DNA of 64,000 nt from Alphaproteobacteria bacterium. GTDB lineage: Bacteria > Pseudomonadota > Alphaproteobacteria > JANQMY01. Location: NCBI GenBank assembly GCA_028289425.1, contig JANQPL010000009.1, positions 62,001 through 126,000 of the forward strand, read 5' to 3'. Numbering within the stretch: the first letter of the stretch is position 1; each line of letters starts with the position of its first letter. The translations under genes and the position numbers were made by a program. The notes below the pieces were generated by a model. It searched no databases, was not told the origin of the DNA, and worked only from the letters and a program-made list of their open reading frames with translations. Positions 53,732 through 61,658 of this stretch are shown here, piece by piece.

Positions 53732-54712
53732 TTACCGCAGCCTTTTCACCAACTTATCGAACAATGGGTTGGCCTCGGCGAAGACGTAATCGGTCTTGAG
53801 GGCGGCGATTTCTTCTGCCACGCCCTCGGCCCGCAAGGCGGCGATGGCCTGGTTGAGCTTGTCTTCGGGGCAGTACATTTCCATGTAGGTGCCCACATTG
53901 AGGCGGGCGTTTTTCGGTACGGTGCAGTCGAACTTCTTTTCGAAGTCGGCCGCCAGCGCGGCGGCATCCCCCTCATACCAAAAGCGAATAAGCTTCTGCC
54001 GGCGGGCAAGCCGCGCGGCCTGCACCACATCCAGGAGGGTGCGCACGGATTTCTTGGCCGCCGCCGACCAGCGCGCGGTCAAGGAGGCCGCCAGATGGGC
54101 TTCACTTTTGAGAATAACCCCGTCGTCTAACACTTTGAGATTATTGGCTGTCAGGGTCGTGCCGGTGGAGGTGATATCGACGATGAGTTCCGCACTGCCC
54201 GCCGCCGGCGCGCCTTCCGTGGCCCCCAAGCTTTCGACGATGCGGTAATCGCTCACCCCGTGCGACGCGAAGAAGCCGCGTGTCAGCGACAGATATTTCG
54301 TGCCCACGCGCAAGCGCCGGCGATGGCGATTGTGAAAATCCACCGACACCTCTTCCAGGTCGGCCATGGTGCGCACATCGATCCAGGATTGGGGCACGGC
54401 CACCACCACATCGGCGCGCGCAAACCCCAGGGGCAGAATGCTGGAGATGGTATCGTCCGGATTAGCAGCACGTTCCAAAATCAGGTCTTCGCCTGTGATA
54501 CCCAAATGGGCCGCGCCCGCTTCCAACACGCCGGGAATTTCGCCGGCCGACAGAAACACCACTTCCACATTGGGCACGTGCTTTAAGGCCCCCGTATAGC
54601 CGCGCGAGTCGTCGCCCGTGACCACGGGAATGCCGGCTTGCGCAAAAAACTCCACGCAGCCTTCTTGGATGCGGCCCTTGGAGGGCAAGGCAACGGTCAG
54701 CGCGGCGCTCAT
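53732..54712 (-). CDS. hisG: ATP phosphoribosyltransferase catalytic subunit HisG
   Basis: The enzyme condenses ATP and PRPP in the first step of histidine synthesis. The protein is 326 residues with 'LTVALPSKGRIQEGCVEFFAQAGIPV', 'EVVFLSAGEIPGVLEAGAAHLGITGEDLI' and the PRPP loop 'GSAELIVDITSTGTTLTANNLKVLDDG'. It lacks the long regulatory ACT-like domain and depends on HisZ, which is encoded just upstream, yet it is longer than the roughly 230-residue short form. The ATG at 54712 overlaps the hisZ stop by 4 nt. Confidence 0.93.
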   Translation of the reverse strand: MSAALTVALPSKGRIQEGCVEFFAQAGIPVVTGDDSRGYTGALKHVPNVEVVFLSAGEIPGVLEAGAAHLGITGEDLILERAANPDDTISSILPLGFARADVVVAVPQSWIDVRTMADLEEVSVDFHNRHRRRLRVGTKYLSLTRGFFASHGVSDYRIVESLGATEGAPAAGSAELIVDITSTGTTLTANNLKVLDDGVILKSEAHLAASLTARWSAAAKKSVRTLLDVVQAARLARRQKLIRFWYEGDAAALAADFEKKFDCTVPKNARLNVGTYMEMYCPEDKLNQAIAALRAEGVAEEIAALKTDYVFAEANPLFDKLVKRLR

Positions 54713-55890
54713 GTCCGGCCCCCCGATGCGGCCAGCAAACGTTCGGTCCAAATCGCGCAGCCCACCGCCGGCACCGGCTTGGGCGCCCCTAATTCGGTCA
54801 AAAGCTGATCGTACCGCCCGCCGCTCACAATCCGTTCTTTAGCCTTGCCTTTGCCGCCGCGCAGCTCGAACACGAAGCCCGTGTAATACTCAAACGACCG
54901 GCCGAATTCGGTGGTCAAGATAGCCTTCTTCAGATCAATGCCGGTGTCGGCCATTAGGGCGAGACGCTTTTCCAATTGGTCGACGGCGGTCTGCACATTC
55001 TTGCCCGCGCCCTTCAGGACATTGCGGATTTGGCCAAGCGTCTTCTCCGGGCGGCCGGAAATTTCCAGATAGGCGTTGATCCGGTCCACCTGGTCTTTGG
55101 GCAAAATAGCCGACGAGCGCCCGGCCGCCTGCTCCAGAAACCGTTCGGCGATCTCAGATACCGACCGTCCGCCCACGGGCGAAATGTCGGCAATGTCGAG
55201 CACTTCATGCACAACGGCCCGGGCCTGATCGTCATTCATGGCCCCCAGCGCATTGAGCAAGGCATCTTGAGGCGCCGTCTCGCCGGCGGCGCCATCCGAC
55301 ATGCGCTGGAGCAGCGAGCGAAAATAGTCCCGCCGACGCAGTTGGCGCCGCAACCGGCCGCGCCATTGTTCACTGAGATCGAGCCCATCGAGCACGGCCT
55401 GAAACACACCGAGATCGCCGAGCTCCAATTCGAAGGACTTAAGGCCCGCGGCCTCGCACACCTCTATGGCCAACGACACCACTTCCACATCCGCCGCCAA
55501 CCGGTCTTTCACGCCCAAACATTCAACACCCGCCTGCATGAATTCGTTCGGGGCATCCTTGCCGGGCGGCTGATAGCGATAGGCCGTGCCGTTGTAGCAA
55601 AAGCGCGCCACACCGGACGCTTTAGGATTGCGCCCCAGAAACATACGGCAGGTGGGGATGGTGAGATCCGGGCGCAGGCACAGCTCATTTCCGGCCTGAT
55701 CGGGAAACACATAGATGCGCCGCCTTATGTCCTCGCCCGAACGGTCGAGGAAAACGTCCGCCGGCTGAAGCACCGGCGGTTCAACGGACTCGTACTTATT
55801 GTTCCGGAAGATGTCCTTCAGCTTGGACGCCTGCCGTTCCAACGCTTCAAGCGTCGGCGCATCATATTCGGCGACACGGAAGGTGGTCAT
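54709..55890 (-). CDS. hisZ: ATP phosphoribosyltransferase regulatory subunit HisZ
   Basis: This 393-residue class II synthetase-like protein has lost aminoacylation function and activates short HisG. It has 'EPPVLQPADVFLDRSGEDIRRRIYVFPDQAGNELCLRPDLTIPTCRMFL' (motif 2-like) and the C-terminal 'SFEYYTGFVFELRGGKGKAKERIVSGGRYDQLLTELG'. The ATG at 55888-55890 is chosen because it overlaps the hisS stop by 4 nt; the longer frame to 55989 runs inside hisS. hisS-hisZ-hisG is an operon common in alphaproteobacteria. Confidence 0.93.
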   Translation of the reverse strand: MTTFRVAEYDAPTLEALERQASKLKDIFRNNKYESVEPPVLQPADVFLDRSGEDIRRRIYVFPDQAGNELCLRPDLTIPTCRMFLGRNPKASGVARFCYNGTAYRYQPPGKDAPNEFMQAGVECLGVKDRLAADVEVVSLAIEVCEAAGLKSFELELGDLGVFQAVLDGLDLSEQWRGRLRRQLRRRDYFRSLLQRMSDGAAGETAPQDALLNALGAMNDDQARAVVHEVLDIADISPVGGRSVSEIAERFLEQAAGRSSAILPKDQVDRINAYLEISGRPEKTLGQIRNVLKGAGKNVQTAVDQLEKRLALMADTGIDLKKAILTTEFGRSFEYYTGFVFELRGGKGKAKERIVSGGRYDQLLTELGAPKPVPAVGCAIWTERLLAASGGRT

Positions 55891-57395
55891 GACGCGCCTG
55901 CCGGAACATGACGGGCAAGCATCTCTTTGACTTGGCCCACAAGTTCCTTGCGGTCGATGGCGATTTGGGCGGGCTGGCCCTTGCGCCATTCTTCGGAGGT
56001 TTCGATTTCCGATGAAAGCGCCGCCCCCAGAATAAGATCTTTGAGGGTCACTTGACCGGCGTTGCGCTCGTCTTCTCCTTCGATGACCACAACGGGCGCA
56101 TTGCGCTTGTCGGCATATTTGAGCTGGGCGCGCATGCCGCTGCCGCCGAGATAAAGTTCCGCGCGCACGCCCGCATTGCGCAGCTCCGTCACCATCTTCT
56201 GGTAGCGGCCGATTTGTTCGTTATCCATCACCAACACCACGACGGGCCCGAACCGACGTGCCTCGCCGGCCGTGTCGCGTGCGACCAGTGCCGACAAGAG
56301 ACGGTCGACACCGATGGAAATGCCGGTGGCGGGCACTTCCACCCCTTTGAAGCGCTTCACCAGATCGTCATAACGGCCGCCGCCCGCAACGGAACCGAAC
56401 TGCACCACCTGCCCTTTGTCGTTGGTGACTTCGAAGGTGAGCTCGGCCTCAAACACGGGACCGGTGTAATATTCCAGGCCGCGCACCACGCTGGGGTCGA
56501 TCTCCACCGTACCGCTGTTGCTGCCAGATGCCTCCACGAATTCGGCGATCTGTTCCAGTTCGCGCACGCCCGCAAGGCCCGCTTCCTGATCTTTCACCAG
56601 TTCTTCAAGGCGCTTACACACCGCCTCGTTGCCGCCGCCGCCCGCTTCCACAAAGCCCATCACCAGATCGATTTGGCTGGGGTCGAGGCCCGCGCCATCT
56701 GTGTAATCGCCCGAGTCATCCAAGCGCCCCTTGCCCAGTAAAGCGCGCACACCGTCGCCCCCCAAACGATCGAGCTTGTCCACTGCACGCAGCACGGTGA
56801 GGCGTTGCCGGTAGCCCTCGTCCGTTTCCGCATCCCCGCCGATGGCGTTCAAAATGCCATTGAGTACTTTGCGGTTGTTCACCCGCACTTTGAATTCGTC
56901 TGCCTGCAGACCAAGTGTGCTGAGCGTCTCGGCGACCATCACGCACAGCTCCGCATCGGCCGCCATCAACGGCGTGCCCACCGTGTCCGCATCGAACTGG
57001 TAAAACTCGCGATAGCGGCCCGGCCCCGGCTTTTCATTGCGCCACACGGGTCCCACCTGATAGCGCCGGAAGGGCTTTGCCAGACTGTCGTAACGCTCCG
57101 CCACCAACCGGGCGAGCGGCGCCGTCAAGTCGTACCGCAGGGCGAGCCATTGTTCGTCATCGTCCTGAAACCCGAAGACACCCCCCATGGGGCGGTCTTC
57201 GTCGGGCAGAAACTTGCCCAAGGCATCCACATATTCAATGGACGAAGTTTCCAGAGGATCGAAGCCGTATTGTTCGTAGACGGTCCGGATGCGGTCGATC
57301 ATGTCCAGGCGCGCAGAGACATCCCCCGCAAATTGATCGCGAAAGCCGCGGGGCAGCCTGGCCTTGGGCCGAAATTTCTTTTCTTTCTTTGCCAT
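55887..57395 (-). CDS. hisS: Histidine-tRNA ligase HisS
   Basis: A 502-residue class II synthetase of the alphaproteobacterial type. Motif 1 is near 'RLDMIDRIRTVYEQYGFDPLETSSIEY', motif 2 'PVWRNEKPGPGRYREFYQFDADTVG' and motif 3 'GFGSVAGGGRYDDLVKRF...TGISIGVDRLLSAL'. The C-terminal anticodon-binding domain begins at 'VVVLVMDNEQIGRYQKMV'. It is longer than E. coli HisS, as is usual for this clade. It heads the operon with hisZ and hisG. Confidence 0.95.
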   Translation of the reverse strand: MAKKEKKFRPKARLPRGFRDQFAGDVSARLDMIDRIRTVYEQYGFDPLETSSIEYVDALGKFLPDEDRPMGGVFGFQDDDEQWLALRYDLTAPLARLVAERYDSLAKPFRRYQVGPVWRNEKPGPGRYREFYQFDADTVGTPLMAADAELCVMVAETLSTLGLQADEFKVRVNNRKVLNGILNAIGGDAETDEGYRQRLTVLRAVDKLDRLGGDGVRALLGKGRLDDSGDYTDGAGLDPSQIDLVMGFVEAGGGGNEAVCKRLEELVKDQEAGLAGVRELEQIAEFVEASGSNSGTVEIDPSVVRGLEYYTGPVFEAELTFEVTNDKGQVVQFGSVAGGGRYDDLVKRFKGVEVPATGISIGVDRLLSALVARDTAGEARRFGPVVVLVMDNEQIGRYQKMVTELRNAGVRAELYLGGSGMRAQLKYADKRNAPVVVIEGEDERNAGQVTLKDLILGAALSSEIETSEEWRKGQPAQIAIDRKELVGQVKEMLARHVPAGAS

Positions 57396-57546
57396 GATCG
57401 TGTGTCCGGGGCCCGTACAGCCAAAGAGGCCAGGCCAATGGGCGCCTTACCTAACCCATCGCTTGGCCGGCGGCAAGGAGTTGAATTCACCGCCCTGTGA
57501 GCAAGGTTTACCTGACGGAAGGCCGCCAAATCGTTAATTTCAGTCC

Positions 57547-58263
57547 ATGATCAGCGTCATCATCCCTACGTTGGACGAGGCCCATAACCTGCCGCGCGTG
57601 CTGGAGGCGCTGGCGGCCGAGCCCACCCCTCATGAGGTGATCGTGTCCGATGGCGGCAGCGCGGATAACACTTGCGCCATTGCCCGATCGTTTGGCGTGC
57701 GCCTCATCGAAGGGCCCGCCGCCCGGGGGGCACAATTGCGGCGCGGGGCGGACGCAGCGGGGGGCGATACCTTCTTCTTCCTGCATGCCGATTGCCGGAT
57801 TGCACCCAGCACGCTTGCCGCCATTGAACGCTGTCTTTCACAATCCTCGGATTTGATCGGCGGCAATTTTGCGCTGTTGTTCGACGGGGGCGATGGCTTC
57901 AGTGAATGGCTTAACGGGTTTTACGCATGGTTCCGGGAGAAGGGCCTGTACTACGGCGATAGCGGCGTGTTCATCCGCCGCCGGACTTATGATGAGTTGG
58001 GCGGCATTCCCGACTGGCCGTTGATGGAAGATTTCCGCTTTACCCGATTGATGGAACGATACCGGCGCGCCGGCCGCGGGGACACCATCTGCATTGCCGA
58101 CCCGCCCCTTGTCACCTCTTCCCGGCGTTTCAGCAACAAATCCCCCGCCTACATCTTCTGGCACTGGTGCCTGATCCACGGGCTTTACTACGCCAATTTC
58201 CCGACCGCGAAGCTGGCGGCATGGTATTATCACGACCGCGCGAAGTGGTGGGCAGCGAAGTAG
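57547..58263 (+). CDS. Family 2 glycosyltransferase (TIGR04283 type)
   Basis: A 238-residue GT-A enzyme with 'ISVIIPTLDEAHNLPRVLEAL', the nucleotide loop 'EVIVSDGGSADNTCAIARSFG' and the DxD-like 'FFFLHADCRIAP'. The later 'GVFIRRRTYDELGGIPDWPLMEDFRFTRLMER' includes the ED(F) catalytic region. Its acceptor is unknown; such genes are usually single or paired with a TIGR04282 gene. The last 66 bp, coding for 'FPTAKLAAWYYHDRAKWWAAK' and the stop, are repeated at 60060-60125 on the far side of the inserted patch. Confidence 0.85.
   Translation: MISVIIPTLDEAHNLPRVLEALAAEPTPHEVIVSDGGSADNTCAIARSFGVRLIEGPAARGAQLRRGADAAGGDTFFFLHADCRIAPSTLAAIERCLSQSSDLIGGNFALLFDGGDGFSEWLNGFYAWFREKGLYYGDSGVFIRRRTYDELGGIPDWPLMEDFRFTRLMERYRRAGRGDTICIADPPLVTSSRRFSNKSPAYIFWHWCLIHGLYYANFPTAKLAAWYYHDRAKWWAAK
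58198..58263 (+). repeat. Direct repeat, left copy (glycosyltransferase 3' end)
   Basis: 66 bp at the 3' end of the glycosyltransferase gene. The partner at 60060-60125 differs at only a few positions (TAT/TAC, GCG/CCC, AAG/AAA, GCA/GCG and the stop TAG/TAA). The differences are mostly silent, so the two copies come from diverged homologues rather than a fresh duplication. Confidence 0.9.
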
Positions 58264-58275
58264 TTAAGAACTACA

Positions 58276-58371
58276 ATGAAAGATGCGACTCAGTCATTTC
58301 CAATCGAAACGCGCGAAGCCGCGTCTTTGAGCGCTAAATACGTTGTAGTGACTAACGGGTCTCGAAGATAA
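58276..58371 (+). pseudogene. Short ORF or 5' remnant upstream of the AAA-TOPRIM gene
   Basis: A 31-residue frame (MKDATQSFPIETREAASL.., ending 'AKYVVVTNGSRR') is in the same reading frame as the AAA-TOPRIM gene and is separated from it by a TAA and six codons. It lacks a good ribosome-binding site. 'AKYVVVTNG' recalls the N-terminal domain of type I restriction HsdR proteins, but the match is too short to rely on. It is either a leader peptide, the 5' end of the ATPase gene cut by a stop, or a remnant. Confidence 0.35.
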
Positions 58372-58389
58372 CCAAGCGAGCGCAGAACA

Positions 58390-59727
58390 TTGCGTGTATT
58401 TCAGTTTGATGAAAAGCCGGTTGTTGGACTTTCGCAAACAACCGAGAAATTCTTGAGTGAAGCAGAGACGTACTCCCTAAGCGTTCTTTGTGGAAGAAAC
58501 AATTGCGGCAAGTCATATATCTTGAAGACTTTGGCCGAGCGTATCGGGGAAGCCGCCAGTTACCTCGGTCCCGCTAGATACCAGAACTTTACCATACTCG
58601 CTCCTTATCAGCCACAGCGGGGAAGAAAGAGAAGAATTCAGGAGCACCAGAATTTCATCTCAAACTGGCACAACCAATCGCAAAACGTAGATAACTCACC
58701 TCGAAACCTCCAGTCGGCCATTGCTGAAATGTCAGACGCCGATCGGGCTATTCTTATCGAAATCATGGAAGTCCTACTCGGTGTAAAAATGGAAATACGT
58801 CACACCGTCGACGACAACGAAATGTCTAATAAGTACGTATCGGTCGATGGCCACAACATCTCATTCACGAGCTCTGGCTATCGGCTTACCGCGAGTTTGA
58901 TTACGTCTTTATTAGACAAAGAATACCAAGTCTACTTAATCGACGAACCAGAGCTTGGAATTAGCCCTGAAGTTCAGGGCATCATTGCCGACTTCCTATT
59001 TGACTCAAAAAACAGAACCAAATACTTCGCCCATATCAAATCTCTTGTGCTGGCGACTCACTCAACAATTTTCCTCGACCGCAAAAATTTCCGCACAAAT
59101 TATTTCGTTGAGAAGAATCAAGATGAAATAGTCATGACTCGTGCTTCATCGCCTGCGGAGATAAACAAAATACACTTCTTCCTTTTAGGAAACCGGCTTG
59201 AGCACCTTTATCTTCCTTCTTCGATTGTGATCGTAGAAGGTAAAACCGATCACCAGTTTATCGAACGTGCCTTAATTACACGTTTCCCCGACAATCAGAT
59301 CAGCGTGGTGTCAGCAAATACCGACAACAGAGTCAAAGAAGTTCTAAAGATGGCGCAATCTCTTCTGGGAGACATCCAAAAAGGTCCATTCAGAAATCGA
59401 GTGTTCGTAATTCTCGATTCTCGCCATCAGACTTCATTGATCGATCAATTAGAGAGAATGGGGCTGCCGAAAGAGCAGATAATTGTTTGGAGTCAAAATG
59501 GAATTGAGCACTGCTATCCGCGACAGATTCTCCAACATATTTTTGGAGCCGAAGGCCCAATCTCTATAAGTGGCGACGTTGTAGAGATTAATGCAGTTAG
59601 AAAAACAAAGAGCGATTTAGCTGACGAAGTGGTGGCGCGGCTCACCAAAGATTCTCAGTTTCCAGAAGAGTTTGAATGTCGTTTCTTGAGTAAGATCTCT
59701 GAAACCATTGAGCATCCGACATTGTGA
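58390..59727 (+). CDS. OLD-like AAA ATPase with C-terminal TOPRIM domain
   Basis: A 445-residue protein with two domains. The N-terminal ABC-type AAA ATPase has Walker A GRNNCGKSY (residues 35-43), a signature-like 'FTSSGYRLTASL' (159-170), Walker B 'VYLIDEPELGISP' (181-193) and the H-loop LATHS (221-225). The C-terminal TOPRIM domain starts with 'IVIVEGKTDHQFIE' (279-292, Glu283). The second acidic motif, 'FVILDSRHQ', has Asp343 but Arg in place of the second Asp of DxD. A DUF4435-like 'WSQNGIEHCYPRQIL' follows. The family includes OLD, GajA and other phage-defence nucleases. The start is a TTG at 58390. Base composition is AT-rich, unlike both neighbours. It is the only intact gene in the insert. 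Confidence 0.82.
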   Translation: MRVFQFDEKPVVGLSQTTEKFLSEAETYSLSVLCGRNNCGKSYILKTLAERIGEAASYLGPARYQNFTILAPYQPQRGRKRRIQEHQNFISNWHNQSQNVDNSPRNLQSAIAEMSDADRAILIEIMEVLLGVKMEIRHTVDDNEMSNKYVSVDGHNISFTSSGYRLTASLITSLLDKEYQVYLIDEPELGISPEVQGIIADFLFDSKNRTKYFAHIKSLVLATHSTIFLDRKNFRTNYFVEKNQDEIVMTRASSPAEINKIHFFLLGNRLEHLYLPSSIVIVEGKTDHQFIERALITRFPDNQISVVSANTDNRVKEVLKMAQSLLGDIQKGPFRNRVFVILDSRHQTSLIDQLERMGLPKEQIIVWSQNGIEHCYPRQILQHIFGAEGPISISGDVVEINAVRKTKSDLADEVVARLTKDSQFPEEFECRFLSKISETIEHPTL

Positions 59728-59729
59728 TC

Positions 59730-59899
59730 AAGTCTGAGAGATGCTCTGAGGTGGATTGTCAATCTGATTTCAGAGCGGCAAAGAAAGCCGTATCTATTTT
59801 TACAATGATGCACTCAATCCAGAACGCTCCGCTGCGAATCTTGCCAAGTATCTGGAAAAGCTCAAGATCTTGCTCAAGCTTCAAGCTCCGATACGTTAG
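59730..59899 (+). pseudogene. Frameshifted gene remnant downstream of the ATPase
   Basis: After the ATPase stop the same frame encodes 'SLRDALRWIVNLISERQRKPYLFLQ' and stops. Another frame then encodes 'KESRIYFYNDALNPERSA' and 'ANLAKYLEKLKILLKLQ' up to a TAG at 59897-59899. Read with one frameshift near 59800 these join into one helical, protein-like segment. I do not recognise the family. It looks like the 3' end of a lost gene. Confidence 0.4.
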
Positions 59900-59941
59900 G
59901 CAAGACGCATAATTTTGGAAGATGTCTGAGCAGCCCGAAAA

Positions 59942-60059
59942 TCACCCGGCCACACGCCACTGCACCAGGGTGAAGGGCGGGTCGGCGTCGCGGTGGTGTT
60001 CGAAGACGGCCGCAACCGGCGCGCCGATGATCACCTCTTGCTCGGGATCACCGAGCAAG
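59942..60059 (-). pseudogene. C-terminal fragment of a DUF35 OB-fold protein
   Basis: On the minus strand, ending in a TGA at 59942-59944, 40 residues read 'NLLGDPEQEVIIGAPVAAVF' then 'EHHRDADPPFTLVQWRVAG'. The I-G-x-P-V-x-x-V-F-E pattern followed by a short acidic loop and a final aromatic/basic strand is that of the C-terminus of DUF35 (acyl-CoA-associated OB-fold) proteins. The reading is lost where the 66-bp direct repeat begins, so the gene is cut at that junction. Confidence 0.6.
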
Positions 60060-60125
60060 TTCCCGACCGCGAAGCTGGCGGCATGGTATTACCACGACCG
60101 CCCCAAATGGTGGGCGGCGAAGTAA
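60060..60125 (+). repeat. Direct repeat, right copy (glycosyltransferase 3' end)
   Basis: This copy encodes 'FPTAKLAAWYYHDRPKWWAAK' and a TAA stop, with no upstream part of a glycosyltransferase gene in frame. With 58198-58263 it bounds the inserted patch of about 1.8 kb. Confidence 0.9.
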
Positions 60126-60179
60126 TCAGCGCGACAATAAAATCTGTATACTGAAAATAATCTCCCGACCTCCCGGTTT

Positions 60180-60785
60180 CTAGTGTAAATCGGGATCGTG
60201 ACTTGTCCGATACGCTGGCCGCGCTTTGATCCGGCTGACATAAGCGGACACTTTCGCTGAGGGGGACGCCAGCAAACCAAAGCGCACGAAATAATCCAAC
60301 GTGCCGCCGAAGACCACATCGGCCGCCGTAAACTGTTTGCCCAAAACCCAGCCTTCTTCGGGTGTCATGGCATCAATCGTGGCCAAACAGCGCTCCAGGT
60401 CGCCCCAACCGACCGATTGAGCAGAATAGTCTTTGAGGCCCAGCTGGTTGACCGTAAACATGGGCTCAAGCGTGGTGCCGGGAAAGAACAGATAACGGTA
60501 GTAGCGGCCCCTTTCCGCCGACCCCACGGGCGGCGCCAAGCCCTTTTCGGGAAACTTGTCAGCCAGATAGGCGCAAATGGCCGCCGCTTCGGTCACCACA
60601 ATGTCGCCGTCCACCAGAGCGGGCACTTTGCCCATGGGGTTTATTGCTCGGTATTCAGGACGATTGTTTTCGCCATTCGGAAAGTCGATAAAGACCTGCT
60701 CATGCGCGGCATCGAGCTCCGTAAGCATCCAATGGGTCGTGACTGCCCGGCTCATGGGGTGGAAATAGTGTTTCATCTGGGGCAT
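60180..60785 (-). CDS. Glutathione S-transferase family protein
   Basis: A 201-residue protein with an N-terminal thioredoxin-like domain: 'MKHYFHPMSRAVTTHWMLTELDA' carries the Ser/Arg active-site region, and 'NPMGKVPALVDGDIVVTEAAAICAYLAD' holds the cis-Pro (VPAL) and the glutathione-binding 'TEAAAI' (usually ES). A helical C-terminal domain follows ('WVLGKQFTAADVVFGGTLDYFVRFGLL'). It should conjugate or reduce small electrophiles with glutathione. ATGs at 60785 and 60776 are both possible starts. Confidence 0.9.
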   Translation of the reverse strand: MPQMKHYFHPMSRAVTTHWMLTELDAAHEQVFIDFPNGENNRPEYRAINPMGKVPALVDGDIVVTEAAAICAYLADKFPEKGLAPPVGSAERGRYYRYLFFPGTTLEPMFTVNQLGLKDYSAQSVGWGDLERCLATIDAMTPEEGWVLGKQFTAADVVFGGTLDYFVRFGLLASPSAKVSAYVSRIKARPAYRTSHDPDLH

Positions 60786-60828
60786 CGGCCTTTGCGTTAG
60801 AGAGTGACGGTGTGCATGTTACCGCCAT

Positions 60829-60867
60829 CCTCCTGACAACCTTGTGTCAGGAGGCATGACCATGGTC
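60829..60867. promoter_or_regulatory. Two palindromes in a divergent promoter region
   Basis: A perfect 10-bp stem, CCTCCTGACA/TGTCAGGAGG (60829-60838, 60845-60854), and a nearby 10-bp palindrome, GACCATGGTC (60858-60867), lie between the divergent GST and DUF4336 genes. No T run follows, so they are better read as an operator or an mRNA 5' hairpin than as a terminator. No regulator is encoded nearby. Confidence 0.45.
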
Positions 60868-60895
60868 AAAGAAATCCTAGGAAGGATAACGCGTT

Positions 60896-61594
60896 TTGCC
60901 CGCCAAATTGGTACAGCCCTTTGGTGACAACATCTGGACCGTGGACGGGCCGGTCGTCACCTCGTTCGGCTTTCGCTATCCGACCCGCATGGCGATTATT
61001 AAGCTCGCCGATGGCGGCCTCTTCGCATTGTCGCCGATTGCGCTTTCGGAGGATCTTCGCGGTGAAGTGGATGCGATTGGCGCCGTTACGCACATCGTCG
61101 CACCGAATTCGCTGCATCATCTGTTTCTAACGGAATGGCAGACCGCCTATCCCGGCGCGCAGGTCTATGCACCGCCCGGCCTGCGGCAGCGGCGCAAGGA
61201 CATTGCCTTTGACGGCGATATCGGGGATGGCCCCGCCCCCTGGTCCGGCGATATCGATCACGTGGCGGTCAACGGCAATGTGCTCACTACGGAAGTGGTG
61301 TGCTTCCACCGCGCAAGCGGCACGGTGCTGTTCACCGACCTTCTGCAAAACTTCAGCCCAGATTGGTTCACTGGCTGGCAGGCGATGATTGCGCGCCTGG
61401 ACTTGATGGTCGGTGACGAGCCTCAAGTGCCGCGCAAGTTTCGTGTCGCTTTTACCAACCGAAAGGCGGCGCGCGCGGCGGTGCGCCAAATCCTCGCCTG
61501 GCCCGCAACCCAGGTGCTGATGGCCCACGGAACCCCGGTCCGGGAAGACGGTGCCGCCTTCATCGCCCGCGCCTTTCAATGGCTCATCCGCTGA
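60896..61594 (+). CDS. DUF4336 protein (metallo-beta-lactamase-like fold)
   Basis: A 232-residue protein with the DUF4336 sequence features: 'GDNIWTVDGPVVTSFGFRYPTRMAIIKLADGGLFALSPIAL', 'AVTHIVAPNSLHHLFLTEWQTAYPGAQVYAPPGL', 'EVVCFHRASGTVLFTDLLQNF' and a final 'VLMAHGTPV'. The His pairs are those of a degenerate metallo-beta-lactamase fold. The activity of the family is unknown. The start is a TTG at 60896 with AGGAAGGA upstream. Confidence 0.82.
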   Translation: MPAKLVQPFGDNIWTVDGPVVTSFGFRYPTRMAIIKLADGGLFALSPIALSEDLRGEVDAIGAVTHIVAPNSLHHLFLTEWQTAYPGAQVYAPPGLRQRRKDIAFDGDIGDGPAPWSGDIDHVAVNGNVLTTEVVCFHRASGTVLFTDLLQNFSPDWFTGWQAMIARLDLMVGDEPQVPRKFRVAFTNRKAARAAVRQILAWPATQVLMAHGTPVREDGAAFIARAFQWLIR

Positions 61595-61658
61595 TGCCCG
61601 CGCCGCCTAACGGGGCACCGGGCTTGCAAACGCAGGCGACCCTCCGTACCACTTTCCC

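Noticed and set aside
59922-60125. 67-codon ORF ending in the glycosyltransferase tail
   Set aside because: Its first two thirds are the wrong-strand reading of the DUF35 fragment; only the last 21 codons are protein-like, as part of the direct repeat.
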